This document shows positions 10,465 to 19,902 of a DNA stretch of 64,000 nt, in pieces. Every line of letters begins with the position of its first letter. The first letter of the stretch is position 1. The notes below the pieces were generated by a model. That model made no database searches and was not told where the DNA came from. It worked only from the letters and a program-made list of their open reading frames with translations. The position numbers and the translations under genes were made by a program. The stretch is from Sandaracinaceae bacterium (lineage in GTDB: Bacteria > Myxococcota_A > Polyangia > Polyangiales > JADJQN01), in the NCBI GenBank assembly GCA_016712745.1, contig JADJQN010000015.1:1-64000 (forward strand), written 5' to 3'.

Positions 10465-11169
10465 CGCGGATGCCCGTACAGGTTTGCCAGGACGCGCGGC
10501 GGCATCCCCAGTCGGTACAGGAGCGGGAAGATGTTCACCAGCAACGTGTAGTACGCTGGCCGTGTCAGGAAGCGCCTGCCCGAGACACGCACGGAGGCGG
10601 GCACCGTGACGACGCCGCCAACTTCGCGAAGCCGCCGGCTGAGCTCGAGGTCCCTCCATGAGCGGCTGGTCAGGGAATCCGCCGAGCTCGCTGAATACCG
10701 CGGCCCGAACGAAGACGGCCTGGTCGCCATAAGGCAGGCGTGTATACCGGGACCGGAGGTCGGCCAGATGCAGGAGGGGCGCCCAGAGCGGTGCCGCGCC
10801 GCCATCCGCAACCGTCCAGGTTCGGAAGGCGCCGGCGACGACGCCAGGATCACGAAGCGCGCCCACTGCCTGCGAGATGGCATCGTCCGGGAGCGTTACG
10901 TCGGCATGCAGAAAGAGCAGCACGTCACCGCTCGCCGCTCGGGCTCCAGCATTCATCTGCTTCGCTCGTCCGCGCTCCGCGCGAAGGAAGGCGACGCGGG
11001 AATGCGCGCCGACGAGGTTGGCGGTCGCGTCCGTGCTCCCACCATCGACCACGATGACCTCGTGCACGGCGGCGACAGTCAATAGGCTCTCGAGGGCCTG
11101 CGCGATCCGCCGCTCCTCGTTCAGCACCGGCATCACGACGGAGACTCGCGGGCGCGCCTTGGTGTTCAT
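10461..11169 (-). CDS. TIGR04283-type arsenosugar biosynthesis glycosyltransferase, one frameshift
   Basis: A family-2 glycosyltransferase: VSVVMPVLNEERRIAQALES, IVVDGGSTDATANL and LLFLHADVTLPDDAI (DxD-like HAD) followed by YTRLPYGDQAVFVRAAVFSE, typical of the TIGR04283 group originally described as rSAM/selenodomain-associated transferase 2. An extra G in a GGG run at 10652-10654 shifts the frame between PLMED and LELSRRLREVGG; removing it restores a protein of about 235 residues. Its start overlaps the TIGR04282 gene stop. It would add a sugar or related group to the arsenic-containing riboside, judged from family and context. Confidence 0.8.
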
Positions 11170-11844
11170 TGCGCCACTCCCTCGGGGCGGATCCCCAAGA
11201 CCCGACAGGTCGCTGGCGCGTGAATCTCTCCCGCGACAAGCAAGGTGCGCAGGCGCTCGAGGTCCCGCTCGCGGTCCACGTCGAACCACGGAGCCAAGAG
11301 CGCTACGGACAGTCCACGCTCTTCAAGCCGCGCAAGAGTCCTCTCTCTCGTATCCGCGCTGCTCCAGGGCAAGCCGGATAGCAGACCTTCTGGGCATTTC
11401 CTCGTTCCGAGGAGATAGAAGCCCCGTCATCGGCTGGGCCAAGCACTGCGTCGTGCGTGTCGAGGGCGACCAATGCTTTGCTCGAGGAGCGCGACCGGAA
11501 GTCCGGGCGAATCGGTTCCGACGGCCAGGACGCGGGGACTCTCGGTCAATGCTCGTCGGAGGTTCCGCTGGAGGCGGGCGCCAAGATCACCCCTCGCCCT
11601 GGTGCCAGACGTCGACGCGGTCACGGAGTGCGGGGAGCAACAGCTCGTTGCCGGAAAGCGCAACCACCACGCGGACTGACGCGAGCTTCTCGGCGACCTC
11701 GAGCGTGTCCCAGAAGAAGGCGTCAGCCAGCTGAGCCGCGGCGTCTGCGCCGATGGTCGCGGCGAGACGCGTCTTCACAGCACCGGCACGTGGCGCCTTC
11801 GCGAAGATGCACAAGGTTGTGTCGCGGGAGTTCATGATCTGCAT
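11166..11844 (-). CDS. TIGR04282-type (DUF2064) arsenosugar biosynthesis transferase, two frameshifts
   Basis: DUF2064 proteins are nucleotidyl/glycosyl-transferase-fold enzymes. Visible signatures are CIFAKAPRAGAVKTRLAA, LAVGTDSPGLPVALLEQ and VLGPADDGGFYLLG followed by PWSSADTRERTLARLEERG, all in the family order but in three frames, with shifts near 11620 and 11480. Starts MNSRDTT (11835), MQIM (11844) or an upstream GTG (11862) are possible; all overlap or abut the stop of the FAD reductase gene. It pairs with TIGR04283 in known arsenosugar loci and probably acts on the same pathway. Confidence 0.8.
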
Positions 11845-11849
11845 TCCAC

Positions 11850-13394
11850 CTATCGGCGCCACTTGAAGTAGCGTTCAAAGAGGCGCGTGATCCACGGCTT
11901 GAGCCGCGTGCGGGCGTACGCATCCCCGAGGCGCTTCCACACTTCTGCTTGAGTCGGATACGGATGAATGGTCTTGGACAGGGACCCTGCGGAGAGTCCC
12001 TCCGTGATCGCTAGGCACACCTCACCCACCATCTCGCCGGCGTGACGCGCAACGACGGTAGCTCCAAGGATGCGCCCGTCCCGTTCGTCGACATGAAGTC
12101 GCGCAAAGCCCTTCGTCTCGCCGTCCAGTACCGCGCGATCGACTTCGCCGAGCTGGACCGTGAAGGTCTTAACGGAGAGCCCCCGATCCTTGGCCTCGTG
12201 CTCGTAGAGCCCGACATGGGCGATCTCGGGATCGGTGTACGTGCTCCACGGAATCACCAGCGAGCTGGCCTTCTTGCGCCCCATGAACAGCGCGTTCTGA
12301 AGCACCACGCGAGCCATCGCATCCGCAGCGTGGGTGAACTTGTAGGGGCTACAGATGTCCCCTGCGGCGTAGATGCGTGGGTTGGAGCTCGAAGGCGGTC
12401 GTCGACCTTCACGCCGGATCGGTCGAAGGCCACCCCCGCAGCCTCGAGAGCAAGCCCCTCGACGTTGGGCGCGCGTCCGACGGCCACGAGGATGGCGTCC
12501 GCTGTGATCTCCTCGTCGCCGCGGCCGCGGTCAAACGAGAGCCTGCTGCCTTGGGGGCTTGCGTCGACCTTGGTGAGCTTGGCGCCCAGGACGAGCGAGA
12601 TGCCCTCGTCGGTGAGCTGCGCGTGCAACACCGTGGCCGCGTCAGGATCCTCCCGAGGCAGCACGCGTGGGTCGACGCTGAGGATCGTCACCTCGCTTCC
12701 GAAGCGCCGAAATGCCTGGGCCAGCTCACACCCGATCGGACCCGCGCCGATGACGGCCAGCCTTTGCGGCAGGGTGGTCAACGTGAACACCGATTCGTTG
12801 GTCAGGAAGCCCACCTCGGCGAGTCCGGGAATCGGTAGCGTCGCGGCACGTGCTCCGGTCGCAATGACTGCCCGTGCAAACCGAAGCTGCGCCCCGCCAC
12901 CTCGACCTCCTCAGGCGACACGAACTTGGCGTCTCCCAGGAACACGTCGATCCCGCTCTCCTTGAAGCGCTTCGCCGAGTCGTGATGCGCGATGCCAGCT
13001 CGTAGCCGGCGCATCCTCTCCATGACAGCGGCGAAGTCGAGCGCGATGGGCTCGGGAGCACGACCGCCGAACGACGCGACCTCTCGCGCGTCGAACACAG
13101 CCCGTGCCGCACGGATCAGCGCCTTGGACGGGACACACCCATAGTTGAGACAATCGCCGCCCAGAAGGTGTCGCTCGATGAGTGCGACGCGAGCGCCGAG
13201 GCCGGCCGCGCCCATCGCCGAGACGAGCCCGCGGTGCCACCACCGATCACGACCAAGTTGTACGGCCCGCTCGGCGTCGGATTCTCCCAGCCCTTTGGAT
13301 GGACATGCGAGACCAACTCGCGGTTATGGGCGTCGTCCGGCAGCACCTCGATGGTTGGGCGGGGTGAAGAGGTCGCTGTCATGGCCAGGCTCAT
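11850..13394 (-). CDS. Mercuric-reductase-like FAD/NAD(P) disulfide oxidoreductase, three frameshifts
   Basis: Class I pyridine-nucleotide disulfide reductase. Seen in order: NLVVIGGGTAG (FAD site), GGDCLNYGCVPSKAL (redox CxxxxC), LAVIGAGPIGCELAQAFRR (NAD(P) site), AAGDICSP and a C-terminal dimerisation domain with TIHPYPTQAEVWKR, the His-containing active-site motif. Frame shifts near 13222, 12885 and 12385 break it; all motifs survive. The start at 13394 overlaps the TVP38 stop. In this operon it could keep an arsenic-handling thiol reduced or reduce an arsenical directly; the substrate is not known. Confidence 0.8.
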
Positions 13395-14146
13395 GTTTGC
13401 CCCTCCTGCGGCGACGTTGCAGCTGAGGCGCGCCCGAGTGCGGTTCCGAGCGCCCGCCGAGCGACCCGCGTAATGATGATCGTGACCAGCAGCGTGGCCG
13501 CGAGTCCGCCCAAGTAAAGGATGCGCGCCCAGGGGCCGGCGTCCGTTCGCTCGCCACTCGCGAGCTGGCTCGCGCTCGTGACGAGTGAGCCGAGATAGAC
13601 GTACATCACCGTGCCCGGGAGCATGCCCACCCAAGATCCGAGGACGTAGTCGCGCGGGCGAACGCGGGTTAGGCCGAGCGCGTAGTTCAGCAAGTTAAAC
13701 GGCAACACCGGCGACAGGCGCAGTAGCGTGACGATCTTGAACCCGCTCTCGCCCACGGCAGCGTCGATCGCCGCGAACCGCCCGTCCCTGGCGACTCTGC
13801 GAGAGATCCAATCGCGCGCGACAAATCGCCCGAGGGCAAATGACAAGCTCGAGGCAAGCACGCTGATCGGCGAGACCAGCAACGCTCCCCAGACCGGGCC
13901 GTAAGCGAAGCCCGCACCGAGAGTGAGCAGCGAGCCTGGGAGCATCAGCGCCGTCGCCGCCACGTACGTCAGCGCGAAGACGACAACTCCCGCCGCACCG
14001 GCACCGCGTACCCACTCCACCAGCGCGAGCGTCCAGCGTCCCATCGGGAAGAGCACGAGGCCCGTTGCTACTGCGACAAGCAGCCCGCTCGCGATCAGCA
14101 CGCGAACTGCGCGCCTGGTGCTGGAAGCAGGGCGGCCGCTGGTCAT
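13391..14146 (-). CDS. TVP38/TMEM64 family (SNARE-associated/DedA-like) membrane protein
   Basis: 251 residues with about six hydrophobic segments and the family block LLRLSPVLPFNLLNYALGLT, followed by SWVGMLPGTVMYVYLGSL. TVP38/TMEM64 proteins are related to DedA lipid scramblases and transporters. TVP38 genes recur in arsenosugar loci, where membrane transport or lipid handling of arsenicals is suspected but unproven. Translationally coupled on both sides by ATGA overlaps. Confidence 0.85.
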   Translation of the reverse strand: MTSGRPASSTRRAVRVLIASGLLVAVATGLVLFPMGRWTLALVEWVRGAGAAGVVVFALTYVAATALMLPGSLLTLGAGFAYGPVWGALLVSPISVLASSLSFALGRFVARDWISRRVARDGRFAAIDAAVGESGFKIVTLLRLSPVLPFNLLNYALGLTRVRPRDYVLGSWVGMLPGTVMYVYLGSLVTSASQLASGERTDAGPWARILYLGGLAATLLVTIIITRVARRALGTALGRASAATSPQEGQT

Positions 14147-15279
14147 GTCAACCACCGTCCCAAGAGGAACGCGCCGATGCCGAGCGCAGCCGCCGCGGGA
14201 ACGGTGACGACCCAAGCGAGGACGATGTCCCTCAGTGTTTTCGTATTGAGGGACGAGCGCTGCGCGCCCGCACCGATGATGCCACCCGAGGAAACATGCG
14301 TCGTCGACATCGGCAACCCGAGTGTCGCGCCCGTGGTCACGAGCCCCGCGGTAACGAGGTTAGCGAGGAAGCCCTCGCGATGATCCATGGGTGTGACCTT
14401 CTCCGCGAGCACGCGCGTGACACGACGTCCCCCGACGAGGCTCCCGACAACCATGCCCGCGGTAACGAGTAGGAAGAGCGGCGGATGTCCCATGGACGCA
14501 GCCCCCCCGAGCGCTGAGGCAGCAAGCACCAGCGCGACGATCTTCGGGGCGTCATTCATTCCACGAGCGAAACTTGCGGCACCTGCGGTGAACCAGTGAA
14601 GGTGATCGAGCGTCAGCCGCGCGGCCGCGGGACGCTCCACCGCGCAATCGGCCTGAGGAGCAACGACCAACTGCAACCCCGTCGCACGAGCAACTTGCGG
14701 GCCTGCAGAGCGCGAGATGCCCGCGAGCGCGGGTCCCGTCGCCGCTACTTCGGCGCAGAGACAGTCCGGCATGTGCGCTACCGCCGAACCCCGAAAGCGT
14801 CTGGTCGCCTTCAGGAGCACGGTGACGAGCGCGAACGAGAGCATCGGAGTGAGCAGCAGGGGCAACACCACCTTGCCGCCCAGCGCGTTCCAACGAACAC
14901 CATCGACGCCGTAGGCGACGGCCGCCACGCCAACGAGCGACCCGACGATCGCATGGGTCGTGGACACCGGAAGTCCGGTGCGCGTAGCGATGAGCACCCA
15001 TGCCGACGCGCCGAGGAGGGTTGCGACGCCCGCCCCCAGGGACTGCGTCGTGCCCGGCGCGAGCAGACCGTTGCCGAACGTCGTCACCATTGCGGTCGCA
15101 AGGATTGCTCCGAGAAGGCCTCCGATCGCAGTCCAGATCGTGCCCCATACAATCGCGCGCCGGTACTCGGACACCCCGCTCCCGACGAGGGTTGCGATGC
15201 CCTTGGACACGTCGTTTGCCCCATTCACAAACGCAAGCGCGAAGCCAAGGGCAGCCAGTGTTACTGTGGTAAGCGTCAC
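14143..15279 (-). CDS. pit: Pit-family inorganic phosphate transporter
   Basis: 378 residues. Both PHO4-family half-site signatures are visible: FVNGANDVSKGIATL at the N-terminus and FARGMNDAPKIVAL in the second half, with TTHA/TTHV motifs and about ten membrane segments. Pit permeases import metal-phosphate and also arsenate. Its place between an ArsC-phosphorylase fusion and TVP38 suggests either phosphate supply for the phosphorolysis step or arsenate/phosphate exchange; both are inferences. Confidence 0.9.
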   Translation of the reverse strand: MTLTTVTLAALGFALAFVNGANDVSKGIATLVGSGVSEYRRAIVWGTIWTAIGGLLGAILATAMVTTFGNGLLAPGTTQSLGAGVATLLGASAWVLIATRTGLPVSTTHAIVGSLVGVAAVAYGVDGVRWNALGGKVVLPLLLTPMLSFALVTVLLKATRRFRGSAVAHMPDCLCAEVAATGPALAGISRSAGPQVARATGLQLVVAPQADCAVERPAAARLTLDHLHWFTAGAASFARGMNDAPKIVALVLAASALGGAASMGHPPLFLLVTAGMVVGSLVGGRRVTRVLAEKVTPMDHREGFLANLVTAGLVTTGATLGLPMSTTHVSSGGIIGAGAQRSSLNTKTLRDIVLAWVVTVPAAAALGIGAFLLGRWLT

Positions 15280-16571
15280 GCTGCCCCCGCGATGCCCTTG
15301 ACGTCGCCGCCGAGACGGCGAGCGAGCACGGCGTGCAGCCGGAGCCGCGCCGCCGCGTCGATGGAGTCAGGCCGTGTCAGGAGCGCGGCGTCGAGCGTGT
15401 GCTGACAGGCGCAGTCGTTCGCTGTAAGCGAGGCGAACGCCGAAGCAAGGATGGCCTTCGCTCGCGCCACGTTCGCCATCAGGACCGAGAGAACGTCGGT
15501 GACGCGCACCTCGTCGTCGGGGCGCCAGGAGTCGTAGTCGGTCGGGAGTGCGAGCGTCGCGTAGCAGAGCTCTGCCTCACGAGCGAGCCGAGCCTCGGGC
15601 AGGTTCGTCATGCCGACGACGTCCGCGCCGATGCTCCTCGAAAGCGCCGACTCGGCTCGAGTAGAGAACTGGGGCCCCTCGATACAGACGTACGTGCCCT
15701 GCGGATGTACGCGCGCGCCGTGCTCTCGTGCCGCACTGGCGATCGATGAAGCGAGGTGGCGACAGACTGGATCCGCAAGGCTCGCGTGCGCCACCACGCC
15801 TTGCCCAAAGAACGTGGATGGTCGCCCCATGGTGCGGTCAATGAACTGATTCGGAAGCACCACGTCGCCGGGCGCGATCTCCTCGCGCAGCGAGCCGACC
15901 GCAGAAACAGACACCAGACGCGCGACTCCAGCCCGCTTCAGCGCGTAGATGTTCGCGCGGGCATTCACCTCACCTGGCAGGAGGCGATGCTCCTCTCCAT
16001 GCCTCGCCAAGAAGACCACGCGCCGCCCAGCAAGTCGGCCCTCGACGAGCGGTCCAGAGGCATCGCCGAACGGCGTGCTGACAGCTACCCGGCGCGCATC
16101 GGAGAGCCCTGGCAGCTCGTAGAACCCGCTACCGCCGATGACACCGAGCGCCGGCTCGGGAGCGAGCCGAACCGCCAACTCCGAGATGCGCTTCAACAGC
16201 TCGTCGCGCACTCTCCGAAATTCAGCGAGTACCTGCTCTTCGGACCCTGCGGCGCCCGCTGGGTCTACAATGGGCCAGTGTTCATGCTGACACCCCGGCA
16301 CGCTCGGGCAGTGTTCGGCGGCATCGCCGCACAACGCAACGACGAGGTCGAACTCTCCTATCGACGCATCGTCAAGAGCCTTCGATCGATGCCCGGCGAT
16401 GTCGAGCCCGAGCTCGTGCATCACCTGCACGGCGCGGGTGTCCACGCCCTTGGGCTTCGTCCCGGCGCTGAAGATGCGCACGCCGGGAGGCATGATCGCT
16501 CGTGCAATGCCTTCGGCCATCTGGCTGCGGCACGCGTTACCCGTGCAGAGAAACAGCACGCCCCTGGTCAC
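15276..16571 (-). CDS. ArsC-type arsenate reductase fused to MTA phosphorylase
   Basis: Two enzymes in one 431-residue chain. Residues 1-135 are a low-molecular-weight-phosphatase/ArsC domain: VLFLCTGNACRSQMAEG (CX5R loop), ALCGDAAEHCPSVPG with extra cysteines as in thioredoxin-linked ArsC, and the acid loop PIVDPAG. Residues 140-400 are a methylthioadenosine phosphorylase: LGVIGGSGFYELPGL, LLPGEVNARANIYALK, YVCIEGPQFSTRAES, GMTNLPEARLAREAELCYAT and LPTDYD, whose Asp pair binds 6-aminopurines. The known arsenosugar intermediate is 5'-deoxy-5'-dimethylarsinoyl-adenosine, an MTA analogue, so this half probably releases adenine from it. Coupled by ATGA overlaps on both sides. Confidence 0.85.
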   Translation of the reverse strand: MTRGVLFLCTGNACRSQMAEGIARAIMPPGVRIFSAGTKPKGVDTRAVQVMHELGLDIAGHRSKALDDASIGEFDLVVALCGDAAEHCPSVPGCQHEHWPIVDPAGAAGSEEQVLAEFRRVRDELLKRISELAVRLAPEPALGVIGGSGFYELPGLSDARRVAVSTPFGDASGPLVEGRLAGRRVVFLARHGEEHRLLPGEVNARANIYALKRAGVARLVSVSAVGSLREEIAPGDVVLPNQFIDRTMGRPSTFFGQGVVAHASLADPVCRHLASSIASAAREHGARVHPQGTYVCIEGPQFSTRAESALSRSIGADVVGMTNLPEARLAREAELCYATLALPTDYDSWRPDDEVRVTDVLSVLMANVARAKAILASAFASLTANDCACQHTLDAALLTRPDSIDAAARLRLHAVLARRLGGDVKGIAGAA

Positions 16572-17164
16572 CGGACACCTCCCGTCGCCGCCAAGGCATC
16601 TTGGGCGATGCGCTCTCCTCGGGAGAATCTGACCGCCACGTCGAAGGCCAGATGATCGCCTTCGTCGCGGCCGTAGTAGGCCGTCTGCACGACCCCCGCT
16701 TCGTCAATCAAGAAGTCCGCAGGCATCGTGATGAAGCTCCCCTTCAGTGACGTCGGTACGTACCCGCGAGCCATGGCCCGCAGAAGTGTGGGGGCGCGGC
16801 GGGTCATCCCCATGAGCGTCCCACTCAGCGAGCGTTCGATGGCGTAGGCGCGGTATGCACCCCCTGTCTCATCGGCCAAGATCGGAAACGGCGCTGCGTG
16901 ACGCTGTGCATGCCGCTGGAGGTTCTCGAGCGGCGAGTCGAAGACCGCAACGATCGAGGCTCTGCCGCCGAGCTCGCTGAACCGTTGCACCAGCTCATGG
17001 ACCCGCAAGTTGCAGAAAGGGCAGCTCGCGAAGCGGAAGAACGACAGCAGGTAGGGCCGACCGGCGAGGCTTGCGACGTCAAAGGTCCTGCCGTCGATCG
17101 CGGGCAGCTGAAGTGCAGGAGCAGTGTCGCCCGGCGCGAGCCTGGCAGTGCTCGTCCGGCTCAT
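16568..17164 (-). CDS. Peroxiredoxin-like (AhpC/TSA-fold) protein
   Basis: 198 residues. A thioredoxin-fold core: LLSFFRFASCPFCNLRVHEL carries a CxxC (CPFC) where peroxiredoxins and thioredoxins place the active site, followed by ILADETGGAYRAYAIERS and FITMPADFLIDEAGVV. This matches the 'peroxiredoxin-like family' rather than classical AhpC. A thiol reductase role for As(V) or for the neighbouring enzymes is plausible. Overlaps its neighbours by four bases at both ends. Confidence 0.8.
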   Translation of the reverse strand: MSRTSTARLAPGDTAPALQLPAIDGRTFDVASLAGRPYLLSFFRFASCPFCNLRVHELVQRFSELGGRASIVAVFDSPLENLQRHAQRHAAPFPILADETGGAYRAYAIERSLSGTLMGMTRRAPTLLRAMARGYVPTSLKGSFITMPADFLIDEAGVVQTAYYGRDEGDHLAFDVAVRFSRGERIAQDALAATGGVR

Positions 17165-18174
17165 CGCAGCGCCCCCGAGCAGCTCGACCCAGCTCCCGCC
17201 GTGCAGCCGAAACAGTGGCTCGCGGTCGCCACCCGTGCTTGTTCGAGCTCGGCGAACGACTCGACGTCCCAGATCGTACGATTTCCGGCGCCGAGGGGGA
17301 TCTCGAGCATTTGGTTGAAGTCGCAGTCGTAGAGCTCGCCGTCCCAGCTCACACTCACGAGCGAACGGCACATCAACTCGGGCACGGTGCCTACGTTGAA
17401 GTGGTTCACGAGCAGGCTCATGTAGCCTTCGAGGTTGTTCGCCCGTTCGAGCGCGTGCGCGAACCGCTTGATGGGCATGTTCGTGATCGTCAGCAGGTCG
17501 TGAAACTCGATTCCGAAGTGCCGCGACAGCTCCTCTTTGTACTTGGCCTCGAGCTTCGCCTGGGCAGGCGGAAGCGAGGCGCCGACGGGGTTGTAGACGA
17601 GATTCAGCTTGAGCGGCGAGCCCGGTCGTCCGTAGCCCAAGCGGTTGAGCAGAAGCAGTCCTTCGATGCTCTTGTCGAACGCACCGCGCCCACGCTGCTT
17701 CTCGACGTTCTCTGCGCTGTAGCAAGGGAGACTGGCGACAATCTCGACCTCGTGGGCCGCGAGGAACTCTGGCAACCCCTGGAGGCTCGGCTCGAACAAG
17801 ACGGTCAAGTTGCAGCGATCGATGACTCGCCTGCCAAGGCGTCTCGTGGCCTCGACGAGCCTGCGAAAGTTCGGGTTGAGCTCAGGTGCCCCGCCGGTGA
17901 AGTCTACGACCTCCACCTCAGGGTTTTTGACGAGCAGGTCGAGTAACCGATCGGCCACCTCGCGCGACATGACTTCGGTTCGCTTGGGACCGGCTTCGAC
18001 GTGGCAGTGGTGACAAGCCATGTTGCACAGCTTGCCGACGTTGACTTGGAGCGTTCGCACCCGCCCTCGGACGAGGCTCGGCGCGCCATGCTGCTCGAGT
18101 GCTCGATCGAAGGATGGGTGACTGTCGAATAGCGGCAGGAGCCGAGCGGCTGACTGTGCGGTGGACATGCTCAT
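17161..18174 (-). CDS. arsS: Radical SAM arsenosugar biosynthesis protein ArsS
   Basis: 337 residues. The radical-SAM cluster motif is CNMACHHCH (CxxxCxxC), followed by VVDFTGGAPELNPNF, VIDRCNLTVLFEPSL, LNLVYNPVGASLPPAQ and a Cys-rich tail CFGCTAGAGSSCSGA, all diagnostic of TIGR04167 (radical SAM/Cys-rich, some members selenoproteins). ArsS is known to transfer the 5'-deoxyadenosyl group of SAM to dimethylarsinous acid, giving a dimethylarsinoyl-adenosine. Here all ligands are cysteines and no in-frame UGA is needed. ATGA overlaps on both sides put it in the ten-gene operon. Confidence 0.92.
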   Translation of the reverse strand: MSMSTAQSAARLLPLFDSHPSFDRALEQHGAPSLVRGRVRTLQVNVGKLCNMACHHCHVEAGPKRTEVMSREVADRLLDLLVKNPEVEVVDFTGGAPELNPNFRRLVEATRRLGRRVIDRCNLTVLFEPSLQGLPEFLAAHEVEIVASLPCYSAENVEKQRGRGAFDKSIEGLLLLNRLGYGRPGSPLKLNLVYNPVGASLPPAQAKLEAKYKEELSRHFGIEFHDLLTITNMPIKRFAHALERANNLEGYMSLLVNHFNVGTVPELMCRSLVSVSWDGELYDCDFNQMLEIPLGAGNRTIWDVESFAELEQARVATASHCFGCTAGAGSSCSGALR

Positions 18175-19058
18175 CTCCCGTTCAAGGACCAGTCGTAATC
18201 GAGGAACTCGACGCGCACGTTGCTTCCGGAGGTCAGCGCGGAAGCCGTCGTAGGCTCCGCGTAGCGCGCGACGAATGCCGGCAGCGTTCGTGCCGAGCGC
18301 TCGAAGTCTTCGCGAAACCAGTCGAAGATGGAGGAGAGCCGGAGCGTTTGGGACTCTGCATCGAAGCGGTTCTTCGTGGGGTCCTGCACGAAGCCACGCG
18401 CGGCCTGGGTGAGCTGAGCGTCGAGCCTCACCGCGCGGTACGCCTCGTTTCGAAGCTCGGGACAGCTCTTCGAGGCGCAGTTGATGGCGAAGTGGATGCG
18501 TGGCTCGCGAAACTCCTTGCGGAGGATTTCGTGCTCGATGTCATTGAGCGAGAGCACCTTGCCGCGGAGCGAGCGAAGGGGAATGAAGCTCTCGCGAAAC
18601 GCCGCTCCAGGTAGCAATCCGATCGACCGGATGCTCGTGAGCGGGTAGTGATTGAGGATCAATTTGACGGTGTACGCGTTGTACGCGTTGATCCAGAAGG
18701 CCAGCTTCTGGTCCTTCGTCCACGAGTCGTAGTGCCCCCGACAGACCGACTCGAGCGATCGCAGGTAGCTATCCAGCGCGGGGAGCGCGGGGCCGCCAGA
18801 GCGCTTGAGCCCGGCGTAGTCGACGCCGCCGTCTCGGACGTAGCGGGCAAGGAGCGTGGTCCAGGCGGCGTGCTCGTGATCGAAGGTCGCACAGACGTCG
18901 GCGCCGGCCGCTGCTCCGGAGGACTCGCCGCGCGCGGGAGCGGCACAAGCCGCGACCGAAATCCCAAGGCAGGCGGCGAAGACCGCAGGGAGACCTCTGT
19001 GGCTGTGAGGAGATGTGTGCCGGGCTCCGGAGCGCCCTCGCGGTTCGGTTGCGACCAT
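18171..19058 (-). CDS. DUF547 family exported protein, first gene of arsenosugar operon
   Basis: 295 residues with an N-terminal signal (AVFAACLGISVAACA; Cys could be a lipobox) and the DUF547 core: KDQKLAFWINAYNAYTVKLI, LILNHYPLTSIRSIG, HFAINCASKSCPELRNEAY. DUF547 is a thiol-protease-like fold with a conserved Cys; function unknown. The start at 19058 lies eight bases below the conserved promoter motif at 19066-19092, so it is the promoter-proximal gene of the operon with almost no leader. Its stop overlaps arsS. Confidence 0.85.
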   Translation of the reverse strand: MVATEPRGRSGARHTSPHSHRGLPAVFAACLGISVAACAAPARGESSGAAAGADVCATFDHEHAAWTTLLARYVRDGGVDYAGLKRSGGPALPALDSYLRSLESVCRGHYDSWTKDQKLAFWINAYNAYTVKLILNHYPLTSIRSIGLLPGAAFRESFIPLRSLRGKVLSLNDIEHEILRKEFREPRIHFAINCASKSCPELRNEAYRAVRLDAQLTQAARGFVQDPTKNRFDAESQTLRLSSIFDWFREDFERSARTLPAFVARYAEPTTASALTSGSNVRVEFLDYDWSLNGR

Positions 19059-19065
19059 GCGGCAT

Positions 19066-19092
19066 GGTCTCGGAGGTCGGGCGAGCGTTACA
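19066..19092 (-). promoter_or_regulatory. ECF-type promoter of the ten-gene arsenosugar operon
   Basis: Minus-strand TGTAACG (19092-19086), 14 bases, GAGACC (19071-19066). Identical layout to nine other sites in the window. It lies directly before the DUF547 start. Confidence 0.75.
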
Positions 19093-19155
19093 GGTTGGCG
19101 CAGCAGCAGACGAGCACCGGCCCCGGGGGTGACCGGGAGACCACTTCGGCGAAGC

Positions 19156-19902
19156 TCAGAGGTCGTTGTCCACCTGAGATCCCAGGAGTAAGCGCTCCTC
19201 CAGCCACGACGTGATCGACAGAGCGACGTCCTCCACGAATGCTTGGTCCATCGGCGCTCCCGCACGCGCCGCGATCTCCCGACAGATCGCGGTGGCGGAG
19301 CCAAAGTGCGCGCCTGCAAGCTGAAGGAACGATGCGCCCACCTCTGTGAGTTCTCGCCACATCACGAGATGGGTGTCCGGGTGCCGGAAGACGGCGATGG
19401 TCACCGGTCGCTCGGATTTGCGGGGCTCGGCCCCTGCGGCAACATGAACCGCATGGCTCAGATGTAGGAGTCGGGTCGTTGGGTTGAGCACGGGGCGGCG
19501 CTCAAACACGAACTCCGTCGTCACGGCGGCGCGAGCGAGTACCGATGAGGCGGTCCAGACAGCGAGTTCCCACTCGAGCACGGCACCGTCCCGCGGCGAC
19601 AACAAGAACTTCGATCGAGACACCAGCCACGAGCCGAATTCCGGTGGGACATCGCGTATGTACGGAGAGGAGGGCGGAGCCTCTGCCAGCCAGTCACGCG
19701 CCGCGGCTCGGAACTGCGCAGAGCCGAGCCGCTGGACGGTCCGGGGAATCGCCGACTCGATCATCTCGATCAGCCTCTCTTGGACCATGTTCCTGTAAAG
19801 TCGCAGCCGTTCGGGTTGACTTCGAAGCAGCGCGAGACGTTCGTCCGGCGCCGGCGTGAAACACACGTCGACAAATGTGCGCTGCGCGTCGGCAAGCCTC
19901 AT
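19156..19902 (-). CDS. DUF2063 (BufC/HvfC-like) partner protein of MNIO enzyme
   Basis: 248 residues. N-terminal DUF2063 region RLYRNMVQERLIEMIESAIP, with a long C-terminal part. In bufferin and Hvf RiPP clusters this protein recruits the precursor peptide to the DUF692 enzyme. Here its ATG overlaps the DUF692 stop (ATGA), and the pair follows the precursor-like gene, so the BufA-B-C order is kept. Confidence 0.85.
   Translation of the reverse strand: MRLADAQRTFVDVCFTPAPDERLALLRSQPERLRLYRNMVQERLIEMIESAIPRTVQRLGSAQFRAAARDWLAEAPPSSPYIRDVPPEFGSWLVSRSKFLLSPRDGAVLEWELAVWTASSVLARAAVTTEFVFERRPVLNPTTRLLHLSHAVHVAAGAEPRKSERPVTIAVFRHPDTHLVMWRELTEVGASFLQLAGAHFGSATAICREIAARAGAPMDQAFVEDVALSITSWLEERLLLGSQVDNDL

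Noticed and set aside
17161..18174. Selenocysteine in ArsS
   Set aside because: Cys codons occupy the tail and no in-frame TGA with continued homology is seen.
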